Shown: positions 36,756-45,398, counted from the stretch's first letter. The stretch is DNA of 64,000 nt from Thiodiazotropha sp040506975 (GCA_965211775.1 OZ242974.1:2914001-2978000); one strand, 5' to 3'. The notes: generated from the letters alone by a model not told the origin. A program made the numbers and translations.

Positions 36756-38779
36756 ACAAAAGGGGTGATGCGGCGCAGCGCATCGAGGCCCTGCGCGGCG
36801 AAATCGACTACCACAACCGGCAATACTACGTCTTCGACGCGCCCAAGATACCCGATGCCGCCTACGACCGCCTGCTGCGCGAGCTGCAGCGACTGGAGTC
36901 TGAATACCCGCAATTGGTCACCCCCGACTCGCCCACCCAACGGGTGGGGGACAAACCCCTGGAAGGTTTCGAGGAGGTGGTCCATCGCCTGCCCATGCTC
37001 TCCCTCGACAACGCCTTTGGCGAGGAGGAGATGGGAGAGTTCGAGCGGCGTATCCGCGACCGGCTGAAGCTGCAGGGCGACCGGGCCATCCGCTACCTGG
37101 CCGAACCTAAGCTCGACGGCCTGGCGGTCAGCCTGCGCTATGAAAAGGGCAGCCTGGTGCTGGGCGCCACCCGGGGCGATGGCAGCCGGGGCGAGGATGT
37201 CACCGGCAATGTCCGCACCATCAAGGCGATACCCCTGTCACTGCAGGGCGATGACTGGCCCGAGATCCTCGAAGTAAGAGGTGAGATATTTATGCCCCAT
37301 GAGGGGTTCGAGGCATTGAACAGGCGCGCCCGGGAGCAGGGGGAAAAGGGTTTCGTCAATCCCCGCAATGCCGCCGCTGGTTCGCTGCGTCAGCTCGATC
37401 CAAGACTGACCGCCCAGCGCCCCCTCTCATTCTATGCCTACGGACTGGGCGAAGTGGTACCGGCGCCCATCGCCGATCGGCAAAGCGAGAGTATCCGCCG
37501 ACTGCGCCAATGGGGCCTGCCCATATCACCGCTGCACGAGGTGGTCACCGGGGTGGCCGGGTGTATCGACTATTTTCAGCGCGTCGAAAAGCAGCGGGAT
37601 GGCTTGCCCTACGACATCGATGGGGTGGTGTTCAAGGTGGACGACCTGGATCTGCAGCGGCAGCTCGGTTTCGTTTCCCGGGCTCCTCGCTGGGCGATCG
37701 CCTATAAATTCCCCGCTCAGGAGGAGATGACCCGGGTCGAGACGATCGAGTTTCAGGTCGGCAGGACCGGGGCGATAACACCGGTCGCCCGCCTCACCCC
37801 GGTGTTTGTCGGCGGGGTCACGGTGAGCAACGCCACCCTGCACAACATGGATGAAGTGTTGCGCAAGGATGTGCGGCCCGGCGATACGGTGATCGTCAGG
37901 CGGGCGGGGGATGTGATCCCGGAGGTGGTCAGCGTGGTCATGGAGCAGCGCCGGCCCGATGCCCGGCCCGTCGATCTGCCGACGGCCTGCCCGGTGTGCG
38001 ATTCGGACATCATCAAGCCGGAAGGGGAGGCGGTGGCCCGCTGCAGCGGCGGTCTCTACTGTCCGGCGCAACGCAAGGAGGCGCTGAAACATTTTGCCTC
38101 GCGCAAGGCGATGGATATCGAGGGATTGGGCGACAAGCTGGTGGATCAACTGGTACAGCAGGAACTGGTCGATACCCCCGCGGACCTGTTTCGCCTGACC
38201 CTGGAGCAGCTGAGCGCCCTGGAACGCATGGCCGAGAAGTCGGCCAAGAACCTGCTGGAGGCCCTGGAGAAGAGCAAGTCAACCACCCTTGACCGCTTTC
38301 TCTATGCACTGGGTATCAGAGAGGTGGGGGAAGCGACCGCCCAGTCTCTGGCAAACCAGTTCGCCACCCTGGAGGCCCTGGAGCAGGCAGATGAAGCGCG
38401 TCTGCAGGAGACCCCGGATGTGGGGCCTGTAGTCGCGGCACATACTCATTCATTCTTTCGACAGGCGCACAACAGGGAGGTCATCGAGCAATTGATAGAG
38501 GCGGGTATTCATTGGCCGGCGGTGGAAATCCAACCTGTTGAGCAGCAGCCATTGTCGGGTAAGACAGTGGTCATCACAGGCACCCTGAGCAAACCGCGGG
38601 ATGAGGTCAAGCAGATGCTGCAGAGCCTAGGCGCCAAGGTGACCGGCAGCGTTTCGAAAAAGACCGACTACCTGTTGGCGGGGGAGGAGGCAGGGTCGAA
38701 ACTGGACAAAGCAGAGAAACTGGGCGTCGCTATCCTCGACGAGGCGGCACTGCAGGATCTGCTGGCGCAAAACCGATAA
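36752..38779 (+). CDS. ligA: NAD+-dependent DNA ligase LigA
   Basis: 675 residues. Adenylation domain with the active-site lysine in EPKLDG (Lys120), OB fold, zinc finger with CPVCDSD ... CSGGLYCP, HhH region (about 440-580) and a C-terminal BRCT domain (about 595-672). Seals nicks in replication. The start is a TTG at 36752 that overlaps the zipA stop; no ATG fits closer to the conserved first helix. Confidence 0.96.
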   Translation: MNKRGDAAQRIEALRGEIDYHNRQYYVFDAPKIPDAAYDRLLRELQRLESEYPQLVTPDSPTQRVGDKPLEGFEEVVHRLPMLSLDNAFGEEEMGEFERRIRDRLKLQGDRAIRYLAEPKLDGLAVSLRYEKGSLVLGATRGDGSRGEDVTGNVRTIKAIPLSLQGDDWPEILEVRGEIFMPHEGFEALNRRAREQGEKGFVNPRNAAAGSLRQLDPRLTAQRPLSFYAYGLGEVVPAPIADRQSESIRRLRQWGLPISPLHEVVTGVAGCIDYFQRVEKQRDGLPYDIDGVVFKVDDLDLQRQLGFVSRAPRWAIAYKFPAQEEMTRVETIEFQVGRTGAITPVARLTPVFVGGVTVSNATLHNMDEVLRKDVRPGDTVIVRRAGDVIPEVVSVVMEQRRPDARPVDLPTACPVCDSDIIKPEGEAVARCSGGLYCPAQRKEALKHFASRKAMDIEGLGDKLVDQLVQQELVDTPADLFRLTLEQLSALERMAEKSAKNLLEALEKSKSTTLDRFLYALGIREVGEATAQSLANQFATLEALEQADEARLQETPDVGPVVAAHTHSFFRQAHNREVIEQLIEAGIHWPAVEIQPVEQQPLSGKTVVITGTLSKPRDEVKQMLQSLGAKVTGSVSKKTDYLLAGEEAGSKLDKAEKLGVAILDEAALQDLLAQNR

Positions 38780-38857
38780 CGCTTCCGGGCTTGCGTTTAT
38801 TCACTTCCCCATTCGTGGTAGTTTCTATCCATAGCGTTACAGGATTGCAGGCATAAC

Positions 38858-39151
38858 ATGAGCGACGAAACCGCAAAAGAACGGGAAATCATGATGGTGA
38901 TGCGTAAGCTGCTGACCACCATTGTGCGCGAGGTGACCCCTGAGCACAAAAGTCTCAGGCACCCTCTTTCGGATCAGACCATCCAGGATATCCGCGCCTG
39001 TCTCGGCCTGATCACCGCCCGTGAAAAGGAGCTGGCCGATGCGGATGGCCGAACCGCCCAGGAGCGGCCCTACTACGTCGATGAGCCACCCGCGACCAAG
39101 GTCGTGCCGATCAGCAATATCGGCAAGGCCAAAAAGAATGACGATGAGTGA
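38858..39151 (+). CDS. Conserved short protein downstream of ligA
   Basis: 97 residues, no membrane or signal segment. Helical, charged, with a C-terminal tail (PATKVVPISNIGKAKKNDDE). Starts 78 bases after ligA, so likely co-transcribed. I do not recognise a family with a known function. Confidence 0.6.
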   Translation: MSDETAKEREIMMVMRKLLTTIVREVTPEHKSLRHPLSDQTIQDIRACLGLITAREKELADADGRTAQERPYYVDEPPATKVVPISNIGKAKKNDDE

Positions 39152-39235
39152 GCATAATCTTTCCTGGTTACCCACCATTCTCAGCTATCCGCTATCAACC
39201 TCTCTCTTGCTCACGGCGGGTGGTATAAAAGCAAA

Positions 39236-39249
39236 CCGCAAATGAACGC
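39236..39249. repeat. Shortened copy of the dispersed repeat
   Basis: ccgcaaatgaacgc, the first 14 bases of the unit found at 2002 and 23066, in the gap between the short protein gene and the DUF3592 gene. Confidence 0.4.
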
Positions 39250-39318
39250 AAATTTTGCGTTTTAACAGTCCTGGTAGGTTAGGGCCTGTAAGACGCCGCT
39301 GTTGGTTGTGCATCTTCT

Positions 39319-39891
39319 TTATGGTGCGATCATGCCGATGAGTGTCAGCCAAATCAGCCCGAGGAGTACCCCTCCCGATAAAAGTGCGAGATGGTGCGAG
39401 CGCCTGGCTTTTAAGGCCCCTTTTACAAGTACCGTATCACTGTGATTTTTCGGATTGATAAAGACGGGGATGTCGTCTCCCGGTTTTAGAGAGAGCCACC
39501 ATCGCGCCGTCTCCGGGTTGGGATCGCCCCAACCATTCACCTCCGCTACCCAGACATTCTCTTTTTCGTTGGAAACGGTGTTGCCGGAATAGTTTTTTCC
39601 ATCGACCGCATATTTATAGTCAATCACTGGATAGAAATACTTCAGCTGCGAGTATTGGCCGATGGCGACAATTTCCGACGCTTCCCCAATATCGACTATT
39701 TTCGCCTTGTCCTCTATCCAGTTGTTATGTTGTTTGTATTTGAGGAGTGACCCTCCGCCAATCAGAATCAACGTCATGGAGATTACCAGCAACAGGTGGT
39801 GAGCCTGGAGAGGCAGGAACAGGAAGACCAGATAGGCTATAGAGAGCAGTGCAATCAGTTTGACGGCAAGGAGAAGGGTTTTACTATCCAT
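39319..39891 (-). CDS. DUF3592-like membrane protein
   Basis: 190 residues with two N-terminal spans (about 8-26 and 33-50), a soluble middle part (VIDYKYAVDGKNYSGNTVS ... LKPGDDIPVFINPKN) and a C-terminal span (about 168-187). The middle part is the DUF3592 pattern, where a Y-x-Y-x2-x-G and PGxxIxVxxNPxN are typical. Function unknown. Confidence 0.75.
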   Translation of the reverse strand: MDSKTLLLAVKLIALLSIAYLVFLFLPLQAHHLLLVISMTLILIGGGSLLKYKQHNNWIEDKAKIVDIGEASEIVAIGQYSQLKYFYPVIDYKYAVDGKNYSGNTVSNEKENVWVAEVNGWGDPNPETARWWLSLKPGDDIPVFINPKNHSDTVLVKGALKARRSHHLALLSGGVLLGLIWLTLIGMIAP

Positions 39892-39971
39892 TCGTTAAAA
39901 CAATTGACTCGTAATTCCGTAGTTCAGGCTTGTGATATCGGCACCGGTTTCGTTCATGGCGTATTCACGGC

Positions 39972-41294
39972 TCAACCGTGCCTTGCCGCAAGTTCGCGTT
40001 TCAGCCGTTCGACCTCCTCGCGCAGGCGTTCATTCTCTTCGCGGATCTGGCGGTGACTCTCCTGGCCCTCCCGGAAAGCCGCGACCCGATTCAACATTTC
40101 GTTTTCCACCCGGCCGGTCAGATCATCGGCGTCCTTGTAACGGATGGTCTCGAGCACGTTGTGTTCGTCCTGCCAGTCGGGAAACATGTAGGGGTCCTGG
40201 TCTCCCTGAATGATCGGGATAAGCGGCACATTGGGATAGGAGGGCACGAGCGCGCCGATCTCCTGGGGTACGCTCTTGGGATCGCTGAGATCCGCCACCA
40301 CCCAACCGGCCAGGCCGCCCAGGACACGTACTGTTTCGGTCACGTTCTTCTCCTCGGCCCCGTCGAAGTTGAAGATCACCGGCGCCAGGTCCCTGTTTCG
40401 CAGATCCTCGTGGAGGGTGGTCAATACCGCCAGCCGGTCCGGGGAGAAGCGGCCGAGGATCAGCACCATTCTGCGGGAGACGGCATCGATCAGGCGTCCC
40501 AGCTTCTGATTGCCGTAAACCAGGCCGAGCAGTTGGGCAAACTCCAGGCCCGGCGCGGTGCACTGGGGAAGGCTATGGTTCCAGGCGAGCCAGGGATGCC
40601 GACTCCGGTCGATGCCCAGTTCCGACTCCTTGGTATCCTCATCAACCTGAATGTCCCAGGCACTCACGCCGAATACCCAGGAGCGTTCCAGGTCAGCACC
40701 TGACAGGTTAACGTGTGCAAGGGTCGCGTAGGTAAGAATGGCGAAGCGTAGATCGGCCCCGGACAGATCGGTCCCCCGGATCTCCGCCGAGCCGAGATCC
40801 GCATTATAGAGCTTCGCCCCGGTGAGATCGCAGCTGTTGAAGAGGGAGTAGGCCAGCCGGGTCTTTCTAAAGTTACAGCCGTTCAGCAGGCAGTGACTGA
40901 AGTTTGTCCGCTCGGCGTGCACCTCCTCAAAATTCGACCCCGAACAGTTGGAACCGGAGAGATTCGCGCCATCGAGGCTGGACCAGCCAAAATCGGCCCC
41001 GGCGGCCCGCATCTCACGCAGGTCGCAGTTGGCAAGATCGGCATCGCGAAAGTCCACGTTCTCGACACAGGCCCCGCGAAGCGTGGAGTCCCGCAGGCAC
41101 ACCTTCCAGAAGGTGACACCGGTCAGGTCGAGTCCGTCGAGATTGATTCCGGTCAGATCGACCGGATCACCCGCATGACTTTCCCGAACCAGCTGCCCCC
41201 AGGCGCTTCGTTCGCCTCCCTGCAGTGCGGCAAGCAGTATTCGGAGTGCTTCATTATCGCCTTTGAAACGGGGTTGGAGGTTGTCGATTGTCAT
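39972..41294 (-). CDS. Pentapeptide-repeat protein with TIR-like domain
   Basis: 440 residues. Residues about 45-215 form pentapeptide repeats of the A(D/N)LXX type (DLTGINLDGLDLTG ... LSGADLRFAIL). Residues about 265-375 form a compact alpha/beta domain (RMVLILGRFSPDRLAVLTTL ... VVADLSDPKSVPQEI), which resembles the TIR-like or nucleotide-processing domains found in other pentapeptide proteins. The last 55 residues are a coiled coil. Fusion of a scaffold-like repeat with a TIR-like domain suggests a defence or signalling role; this is inference. Confidence 0.75.
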   Translation of the reverse strand: MTIDNLQPRFKGDNEALRILLAALQGGERSAWGQLVRESHAGDPVDLTGINLDGLDLTGVTFWKVCLRDSTLRGACVENVDFRDADLANCDLREMRAAGADFGWSSLDGANLSGSNCSGSNFEEVHAERTNFSHCLLNGCNFRKTRLAYSLFNSCDLTGAKLYNADLGSAEIRGTDLSGADLRFAILTYATLAHVNLSGADLERSWVFGVSAWDIQVDEDTKESELGIDRSRHPWLAWNHSLPQCTAPGLEFAQLLGLVYGNQKLGRLIDAVSRRMVLILGRFSPDRLAVLTTLHEDLRNRDLAPVIFNFDGAEEKNVTETVRVLGGLAGWVVADLSDPKSVPQEIGALVPSYPNVPLIPIIQGDQDPYMFPDWQDEHNVLETIRYKDADDLTGRVENEMLNRVAAFREGQESHRQIREENERLREEVERLKRELAARHG

Positions 41295-41328
41295 ACTTTA
41301 AAGGGCCAATCAGTGTAGTTACTTAACT

Positions 41329-41445
41329 TTATTCATGCGCTGTTAACAGGGCTGAGATAGAGAAGCTGCCCGGGAGGAATTGCTTTTCATAGGACGCGGG
41401 CAGCATCTTCATCTGGTTGTCGTTGTATTCCTTATAACGCGCCAT
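41329..41445 (-). pseudogene. Remnant of an IS1182-like transposase N-terminus
   Basis: 38-codon frame MARYKEYNDNQMKMLPAS... followed by FLPGSF and a stop. The motif QMKMLP(x)S(F/Y)xxQxLPGxF is the usual start of IS1182-type transposases. The rest of the gene is absent, replaced by the attC-like region on the 5' side and the pentapeptide gene on the 3' side. Confidence 0.5.
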
Positions 41446-41508
41446 CTTCCTTTCTCCGTACACCGTTACTGTCTATGAGTTTTTATCGTATTTTCAGGTA
41501 TTCCGACA

Positions 41509-41602
41509 GCCTCAACGCCAAGCGTAACCGGATGCCCAAAGATGCATAGCAAGGAACGAGCGGCGTAGATTTTAGCAGTCCGTGTTGACGCTATTGTTAG
41601 GC
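41509..41602 (+). repeat. attC-like site 1 (integron recombination site)
   Basis: Ends with GTTAGGC (41596-41602), a perfect match to the GTTRRRY core, and begins GCCTCAAC. The two ends pair: GCCTcAaC...AGCGT.AAC.cGGA (left) with the reverse complement GCCTAACAAT-AGCGTCAACAcGGA (right). The centre is a longer loop. It precedes the toxin-antitoxin pair directly. Confidence 0.6.
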
Positions 41603-41618
41603 ATGACTACACTAAGTA

Positions 41619-41632
41619 ATAACATATGTTAT
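41619..41632. promoter_or_regulatory. Perfect 14-bp palindrome upstream of the antitoxin gene
   Basis: ATAACATATGTTAT, 22 bases before the antitoxin ATG. AbrB/MazE-type antitoxins bind short AT-rich palindromes in their own promoter, so this is the likely operator. Confidence 0.6.
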
Positions 41633-41654
41633 AACGTTTTTGAGACAAACTGCC

Positions 41655-41879
41655 ATGTTGAAAGTTAAGGTAACCTCCATTGGTAACTCTATGGGAATAG
41701 TGCTGCCAAAAGAAGCACTTATAAAACTCAATGTTGATAAAGGCGATGTTTTGTACCTGGTGGACGGACCAGAAGGCTTGACACTCACGCCTTATCAACA
41801 GGATTTCGAGCGTCAGATGGAAGCAGCCGAAAAGGTGATGAAGAAATACCGGAACGCCCTCCATGAGCTGGCAAAATGA
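41655..41879 (+). CDS. AbrB/MazE-type antitoxin
   Basis: 74 residues from ATG 41655 (a TTG further upstream in frame is less likely). N-terminal swapped-hairpin AbrB domain (KVTSIGNSMGIVLPKEAL) and a C-terminal helix for binding the toxin. The stop overlaps the toxin ATG (ATGA), so it is translationally coupled. It neutralises the Doc-type toxin and represses the operon at the palindrome upstream. Confidence 0.9.
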   Translation: MLKVKVTSIGNSMGIVLPKEALIKLNVDKGDVLYLVDGPEGLTLTPYQQDFERQMEAAEKVMKKYRNALHELAK

Positions 41880-42268
41880 AGGAACCTGTTTGGGTTCTAC
41901 ACGAGATAGTAATTGCCGTTCATCAAAGTTTGCTGGCTGAACATGGTGGTGCCCCCGGAATACGCGATGAAAGTCTACTAGAGTCCGCTTTAAATCGTCC
42001 TCGACAGCGCTTTGGATATTCCGATGAACCTTCAATTTTCGATCTTGCTGCTTCATATTGCTATGGATTAGCTAACAATCATCCTTTCGTAGATGGCAAT
42101 AAACGCATCGCTTTAACCATTGCCGCCTTGTTCCTCGAATTAAACGGTTACTCTCTTACTGCACCAGAACCCAATGCAGTAGTAATTATCGAGGAATTAG
42201 CTGCAGGTAACTTGTCTGAAGATGACCTCTCTACTTGGTTTGGGGAATGCTCCATTTCTAATGCCTAA
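41876..42268 (+). CDS. doc: Fic/Doc-family toxin (death on curing)
   Basis: 130 residues. The Fic motif HPFVDGNKRIA is present in full; Doc proteins carry this form and phosphorylate EF-Tu, stopping translation. Also GAPGIRDESLLESALNRP, typical of Doc. The gene ends just before attC-like site 2, as in integron cassettes that carry addiction modules. Confidence 0.93.
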   Translation: MKEPVWVLHEIVIAVHQSLLAEHGGAPGIRDESLLESALNRPRQRFGYSDEPSIFDLAASYCYGLANNHPFVDGNKRIALTIAALFLELNGYSLTAPEPNAVVIIEELAAGNLSEDDLSTWFGECSISNA

Positions 42269-42350
42269 TGCTTAGTTCAAACGCCCCACATCAGCCGACC
42301 TGTGCCGCAGAGCGAAGCGGTGCGGCACTGGGTCGCTGGATGTGATTGTA
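42269..42350 (+). repeat. attC-like site 2
   Basis: Inner arms CACATCAGCCGACC (42287-42300) and GGGTCGCTGGATGTG (42330-42344) pair with single-base bulges. The loop is a perfect 8-bp stem, GTGCCGCA/TGCGGCAC, around agcgaagc. The outer arms are poorly matched. The right arm is very close to that of site 3 (GGTCGGCTGGATGTG), so the two are related. It begins directly after the doc stop. Confidence 0.55.
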
Positions 42351-42375
42351 ATATTTCATAATTTTCAGGATACCC

Positions 42376-42425
42376 TTGACAATACGAGTCATTATATTGA
42401 CAATTAAAGCCGATAACCTTGACAA
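42376..42425 (+). promoter_or_regulatory. Three TTGACAA direct repeats before the wHTH-ATPase gene
   Basis: CTTGACAA or TTGACAA at 42376, 42397 and 42419, spaced 21 and 22 bases, about two helical turns each. Each could be a -35 box or a half-site for the downstream winged-helix protein, which would bind on one face of the DNA. Confidence 0.45.
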
Positions 42426-42436
42426 GGAGCATGCTG

Positions 42437-43471
42437 ATGGTTGGTGTTCGAAGCCGTGGAGAAACTATCCGACAATTTATTGTGGACAATGTATCCGCGC
42501 ATCCGACCTCAATTGTAGCCCTTACATCTGAGAAGTTCGAAATATCTAGGCAGGCTGTTAACAACCACATACAAAGGCTAGTCAACCAAAAAGCCTTGGT
42601 TGCAGAGGGTAATACACGGAATCGTGTGTACAAGCTTCATCCAGAAATTGTCACCTCAGAGAGCCTTCTGCTTAAGGGTTTAGAGGAAGACTTGGTTTGG
42701 CGTGAGTTTGTCCTTCCAAGGCTTGGCGTTCTTCCAGACAACGTGATTGATATATGGGGCTACGGTTTTACAGAGATGCTCAATAACGCCATTGATCATT
42801 CACAAGGACAGCATGCCTTAATATCAATAGAAAAAAATCCAGCATTCACGCAAATATCAATTACAGACGATGGAGAGGGGATTTTTCTCCGGATTCAGCG
42901 TCTCATGGAGTTACATGATGAAAGACATGCTGTACTTGAACTGGCGAAGGGAAAGCTAACCACGGATCCAGAAAACCACACCGGAGAAGGCATCTTTTTC
43001 ACCTCTCGGATGTTTGATGAATACGCCATTTTGTCAGGAGGTGTTTACTTTTCACATGAAATTAGTAGGCCGGAAGATTGGATCATGGAGAGGGAAAACC
43101 CTCGAAACGGGACGACGGTATTTATGCAGCTAACCAATAACTCCTCAAGAACGGTCAAATCGGTATTTGATAAGTATGCGTCTGGTAACGAGTATGGCTT
43201 TGATAAGACCGTCGTGCCGGTAACAATGGCGCGGTATGGGAATGAGCTATTGGTATCCAGGTCACAGGCAAAAAGATTGCTTGCGCGAGTTGATCGATTC
43301 AAGATCGTTATTTTTGATTTTTCAGGTATAGACCAGATTGGCCAAGCATTTGCAGATGAAGTTTTTCGAGTTTTCAGGAACAAACACCCCGAAATGCAAC
43401 TTTATTTTTCCAAGGCGGAACCGCAGGTCGAAGATATGATTATCCGAGCACTTCGATCTGATGAAATATAA
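42437..43471 (+). CDS. wHTH - HATPase - DUF4325 (STAS-like) fusion protein
   Basis: 344 residues from ATG 42437 (aaggag seven bases before; an earlier ATG is too close). Residues about 5-75: winged helix (ISRQAVNNHIQRLVNQKALV). About 110-240: histidine-kinase-like ATPase with EMLNNAIDHS, ITDDGEGIF and GEGIFFTSR, but no phosphoacceptor His domain. About 260-340: DUF4325/STAS-like (IVIFDFSGIDQIGQAFADEVFR). The layout resembles an anti-sigma kinase plus STAS switch in one protein attached to a DNA-binding domain. Function not known. Bracketed by attC-like sites 2 and 3. Confidence 0.82.
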   Translation: MVGVRSRGETIRQFIVDNVSAHPTSIVALTSEKFEISRQAVNNHIQRLVNQKALVAEGNTRNRVYKLHPEIVTSESLLLKGLEEDLVWREFVLPRLGVLPDNVIDIWGYGFTEMLNNAIDHSQGQHALISIEKNPAFTQISITDDGEGIFLRIQRLMELHDERHAVLELAKGKLTTDPENHTGEGIFFTSRMFDEYAILSGGVYFSHEISRPEDWIMERENPRNGTTVFMQLTNNSSRTVKSVFDKYASGNEYGFDKTVVPVTMARYGNELLVSRSQAKRLLARVDRFKIVIFDFSGIDQIGQAFADEVFRVFRNKHPEMQLYFSKAEPQVEDMIIRALRSDEI

Positions 43472-43543
43472 CGAACAAATCGGTTGACCCAAAAAAGCAA
43501 AGCGAAGCTGCGCTTTTTCGGGTCGGCTGGATGTGTTTGTTAT
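43468..43543 (+). repeat. attC-like site 3
   Basis: Outer arms ATAACGAACAAATC (43468-43481) and GATGTGTTTGTTAT (43530-43543) pair at 12 of 14 positions plus one G-T. Inner arms GTTGACCC and GGGTCGGC pair with a bulge, and the centre folds on AAAAAGC/GCTTTTT. The site overlaps the stop codon of the ATPase gene, as attC sites commonly do. Confidence 0.65.
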
Positions 43544-43572
43544 GACTTGTTTTCGAGTTTAATTCAACACAT

Positions 43573-43761
43573 ATGTCTCAGAACCTCATTTCGGCCGAGT
43601 TTTCTGAAGCCGACCAGCAGGCGGCGCTGGCCGCAATTCAACAGATTCAGTCCCTCCCTTTTCTCATCGGGCTGAGCAACAGCGACAAGCAGAGCCTGAA
43701 CAAGATGGGCGACAAGAGCCGCACCTTTGTCGAGCAGGCGTTGACTGTCAACATCAACTAA
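43573..43761 (+). CDS. Short protein, IS inserted at its stop codon
   Basis: 62 residues (ATG 43573). The block LPFLIGLSNSDKQSL-NKMGDKSRTFVEQAL resembles a family of small soluble bacterial proteins that are usually longer, about 120 residues, so this copy may already have been shortened. IS1380 copy C inserted at its TAA, which is inside the target duplication CTAA. Third gene in the attC-bounded series. Confidence 0.55.
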   Translation: MSQNLISAEFSEADQQAALAAIQQIQSLPFLIGLSNSDKQSLNKMGDKSRTFVEQALTVNIN

Positions 43762-45329
43762 CCCCAATATTTCACGCATTAAAAAGGCAAAATCCTGATA
43801 CTTCGATATAATTCAGTCGCTTACACTGTAATCGAAAGGATTTTGCCTGTGACAAACTGTACCCAGACTGCCTTTGATTTTCCAGCCCTAAAACGCCGTA
43901 AGGTTCAAGCCGAGTTTTCCGGTGGCGATATCACCTCGGACGGCGGCGTGTTGCTGCTGCGTGAGATCGACAGGCGTCTGGGATTGCTCGAGGCGGTTGA
44001 TGCGGTCATCCCCGACCCGCGAGATCCCCGCTATATTGAACACAGTCAGTTGAGCCTGTTGCGCCAGCGAGTCTATGGGCTCTGCCTGGGTTATGAAGAT
44101 CTGAACGACCATCAGACACTACGCACCGACCCGGCCCTACAGAGCTCGATCGAACGCGAGGAGGTACTGGGCAGCCAGTCGACACTTTGTCGGCTGGAGA
44201 ACCGGGTCGATCGCCGGGTTGCCGTTGATGTCCACAACCTACTGCTCGAGCAGTTCATTGCCTCATATGATGCACCACCCGATGAGCTGATCCTGGATTT
44301 CGACGCCACGGATGATCCGGTGCATGGCCGCCAGGAAGGCCGCTTCTTTCACGGCTACTACGATCACTACTGCTTCCTGCCCCTGTATGTCTTTTGTGGC
44401 GATCAACTGCTGGTGAGTTATCTGCGGCCCAGCCGGATCGATGCGCCCAAGCATGCCTGGGCGATTCTGGCGCTGTTGGTCAAACGCCTGCGCCGGGCTT
44501 GGCCTGAAGTGCGTATCATCTTTCGGGGCGATAGCGGCTTTTGCCGTCACCACATGCTCAGCTGGTGCGAGCGCAACGCTGTGGGCTATATCGTGGGCAT
44601 CGCCAAGAATGACGCCTTGCTGCGGTGTATCCGTGAGCCCATGCAGTGGGTTGAGGAACTGGCGAAGCGAACCGGCATGAAGATGCGGGAATTCTTTCAG
44701 TTTCACTATGCCGCCAGCACCTGGAAGACGCGTCGCAAGGTGATCGCCAAACTGGAGGTCACCGACAAGGGGCCAAATCCACGCTTCATCGTCACCAACC
44801 TGGCCGGCGACAAACAGCGCCTTTACGATGACCTCTACTGCGCCCGTGGTGACATGGAGAACCGAATCAAGGAGCAGCAACTGGGGCTGTTCGCCGATCG
44901 CACCAGCGCGCATTACTGGTGGGCCAATCAGTTTCGTCTACTGCTGTCCAGTCTGGCCTATGTGCTGATGGAGGCCATCCGGCGCCTCGCGCTGAAGGGC
45001 ACGGAACTGGCGCGTGCACAGATGACCACGATCCGGCTCAAACTGTTCAAGATCGGGGCGGTCATCATTCGCAACACGCGACGGATCCGCTTCCTGCTCT
45101 CCAGCACCTATCCCTATCAGGCGCTGTTTTTCCAGGTGGCGGCACGACTCAAGCCGGGATAGCCCGGCAGAGTGCTGCCCCGGCACGTTGATCAACAATG
45201 GGGGTAAGGGGGAGTCTGCCCGGAGGGTGGAAAATCAGGGCTTGATAGAGGTTTGGTTCCCAGTGAGGGCAAACCATCCAAGCTTGGCCATATCACCGGC
45301 TAAATTTAAAAACGGATGAAACATGCGGG
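43762..45329 (+). mobile_element. IS1380-family insertion sequence, copy C (1568 bp)
   Basis: Ends CCCCAATATTTCAC and CCCGCATGTTTCAT, target duplication CTAA at 43758-43761 and 45330-45333. Nearly identical to A and D. Confidence 0.95.
43849..45162 (+). CDS. IS1380-family transposase (copy C)
   Basis: About 437 residues from the GTG at 43849, eight bases after AAAGGA. Intact D, D, E blocks. Confidence 0.93.
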   Translation: MTNCTQTAFDFPALKRRKVQAEFSGGDITSDGGVLLLREIDRRLGLLEAVDAVIPDPRDPRYIEHSQLSLLRQRVYGLCLGYEDLNDHQTLRTDPALQSSIEREEVLGSQSTLCRLENRVDRRVAVDVHNLLLEQFIASYDAPPDELILDFDATDDPVHGRQEGRFFHGYYDHYCFLPLYVFCGDQLLVSYLRPSRIDAPKHAWAILALLVKRLRRAWPEVRIIFRGDSGFCRHHMLSWCERNAVGYIVGIAKNDALLRCIREPMQWVEELAKRTGMKMREFFQFHYAASTWKTRRKVIAKLEVTDKGPNPRFIVTNLAGDKQRLYDDLYCARGDMENRIKEQQLGLFADRTSAHYWWANQFRLLLSSLAYVLMEAIRRLALKGTELARAQMTTIRLKLFKIGAVIIRNTRRIRFLLSSTYPYQALFFQVAARLKPG

Positions 45330-45398
45330 CTAAGTTTGTCCTATTTTCGCCGATTTGAGATGTCCGGTTTTCAACGGTGTAACAGCCTAGTTGATTAG

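Noticed and set aside
42376..42425. TTGACAA triple repeat as a mini CRISPR array
   Set aside because: The repeat is only 7-8 bases, spacers of 14 bases, and no cas gene is present; no CRISPR array is seen anywhere in the window.
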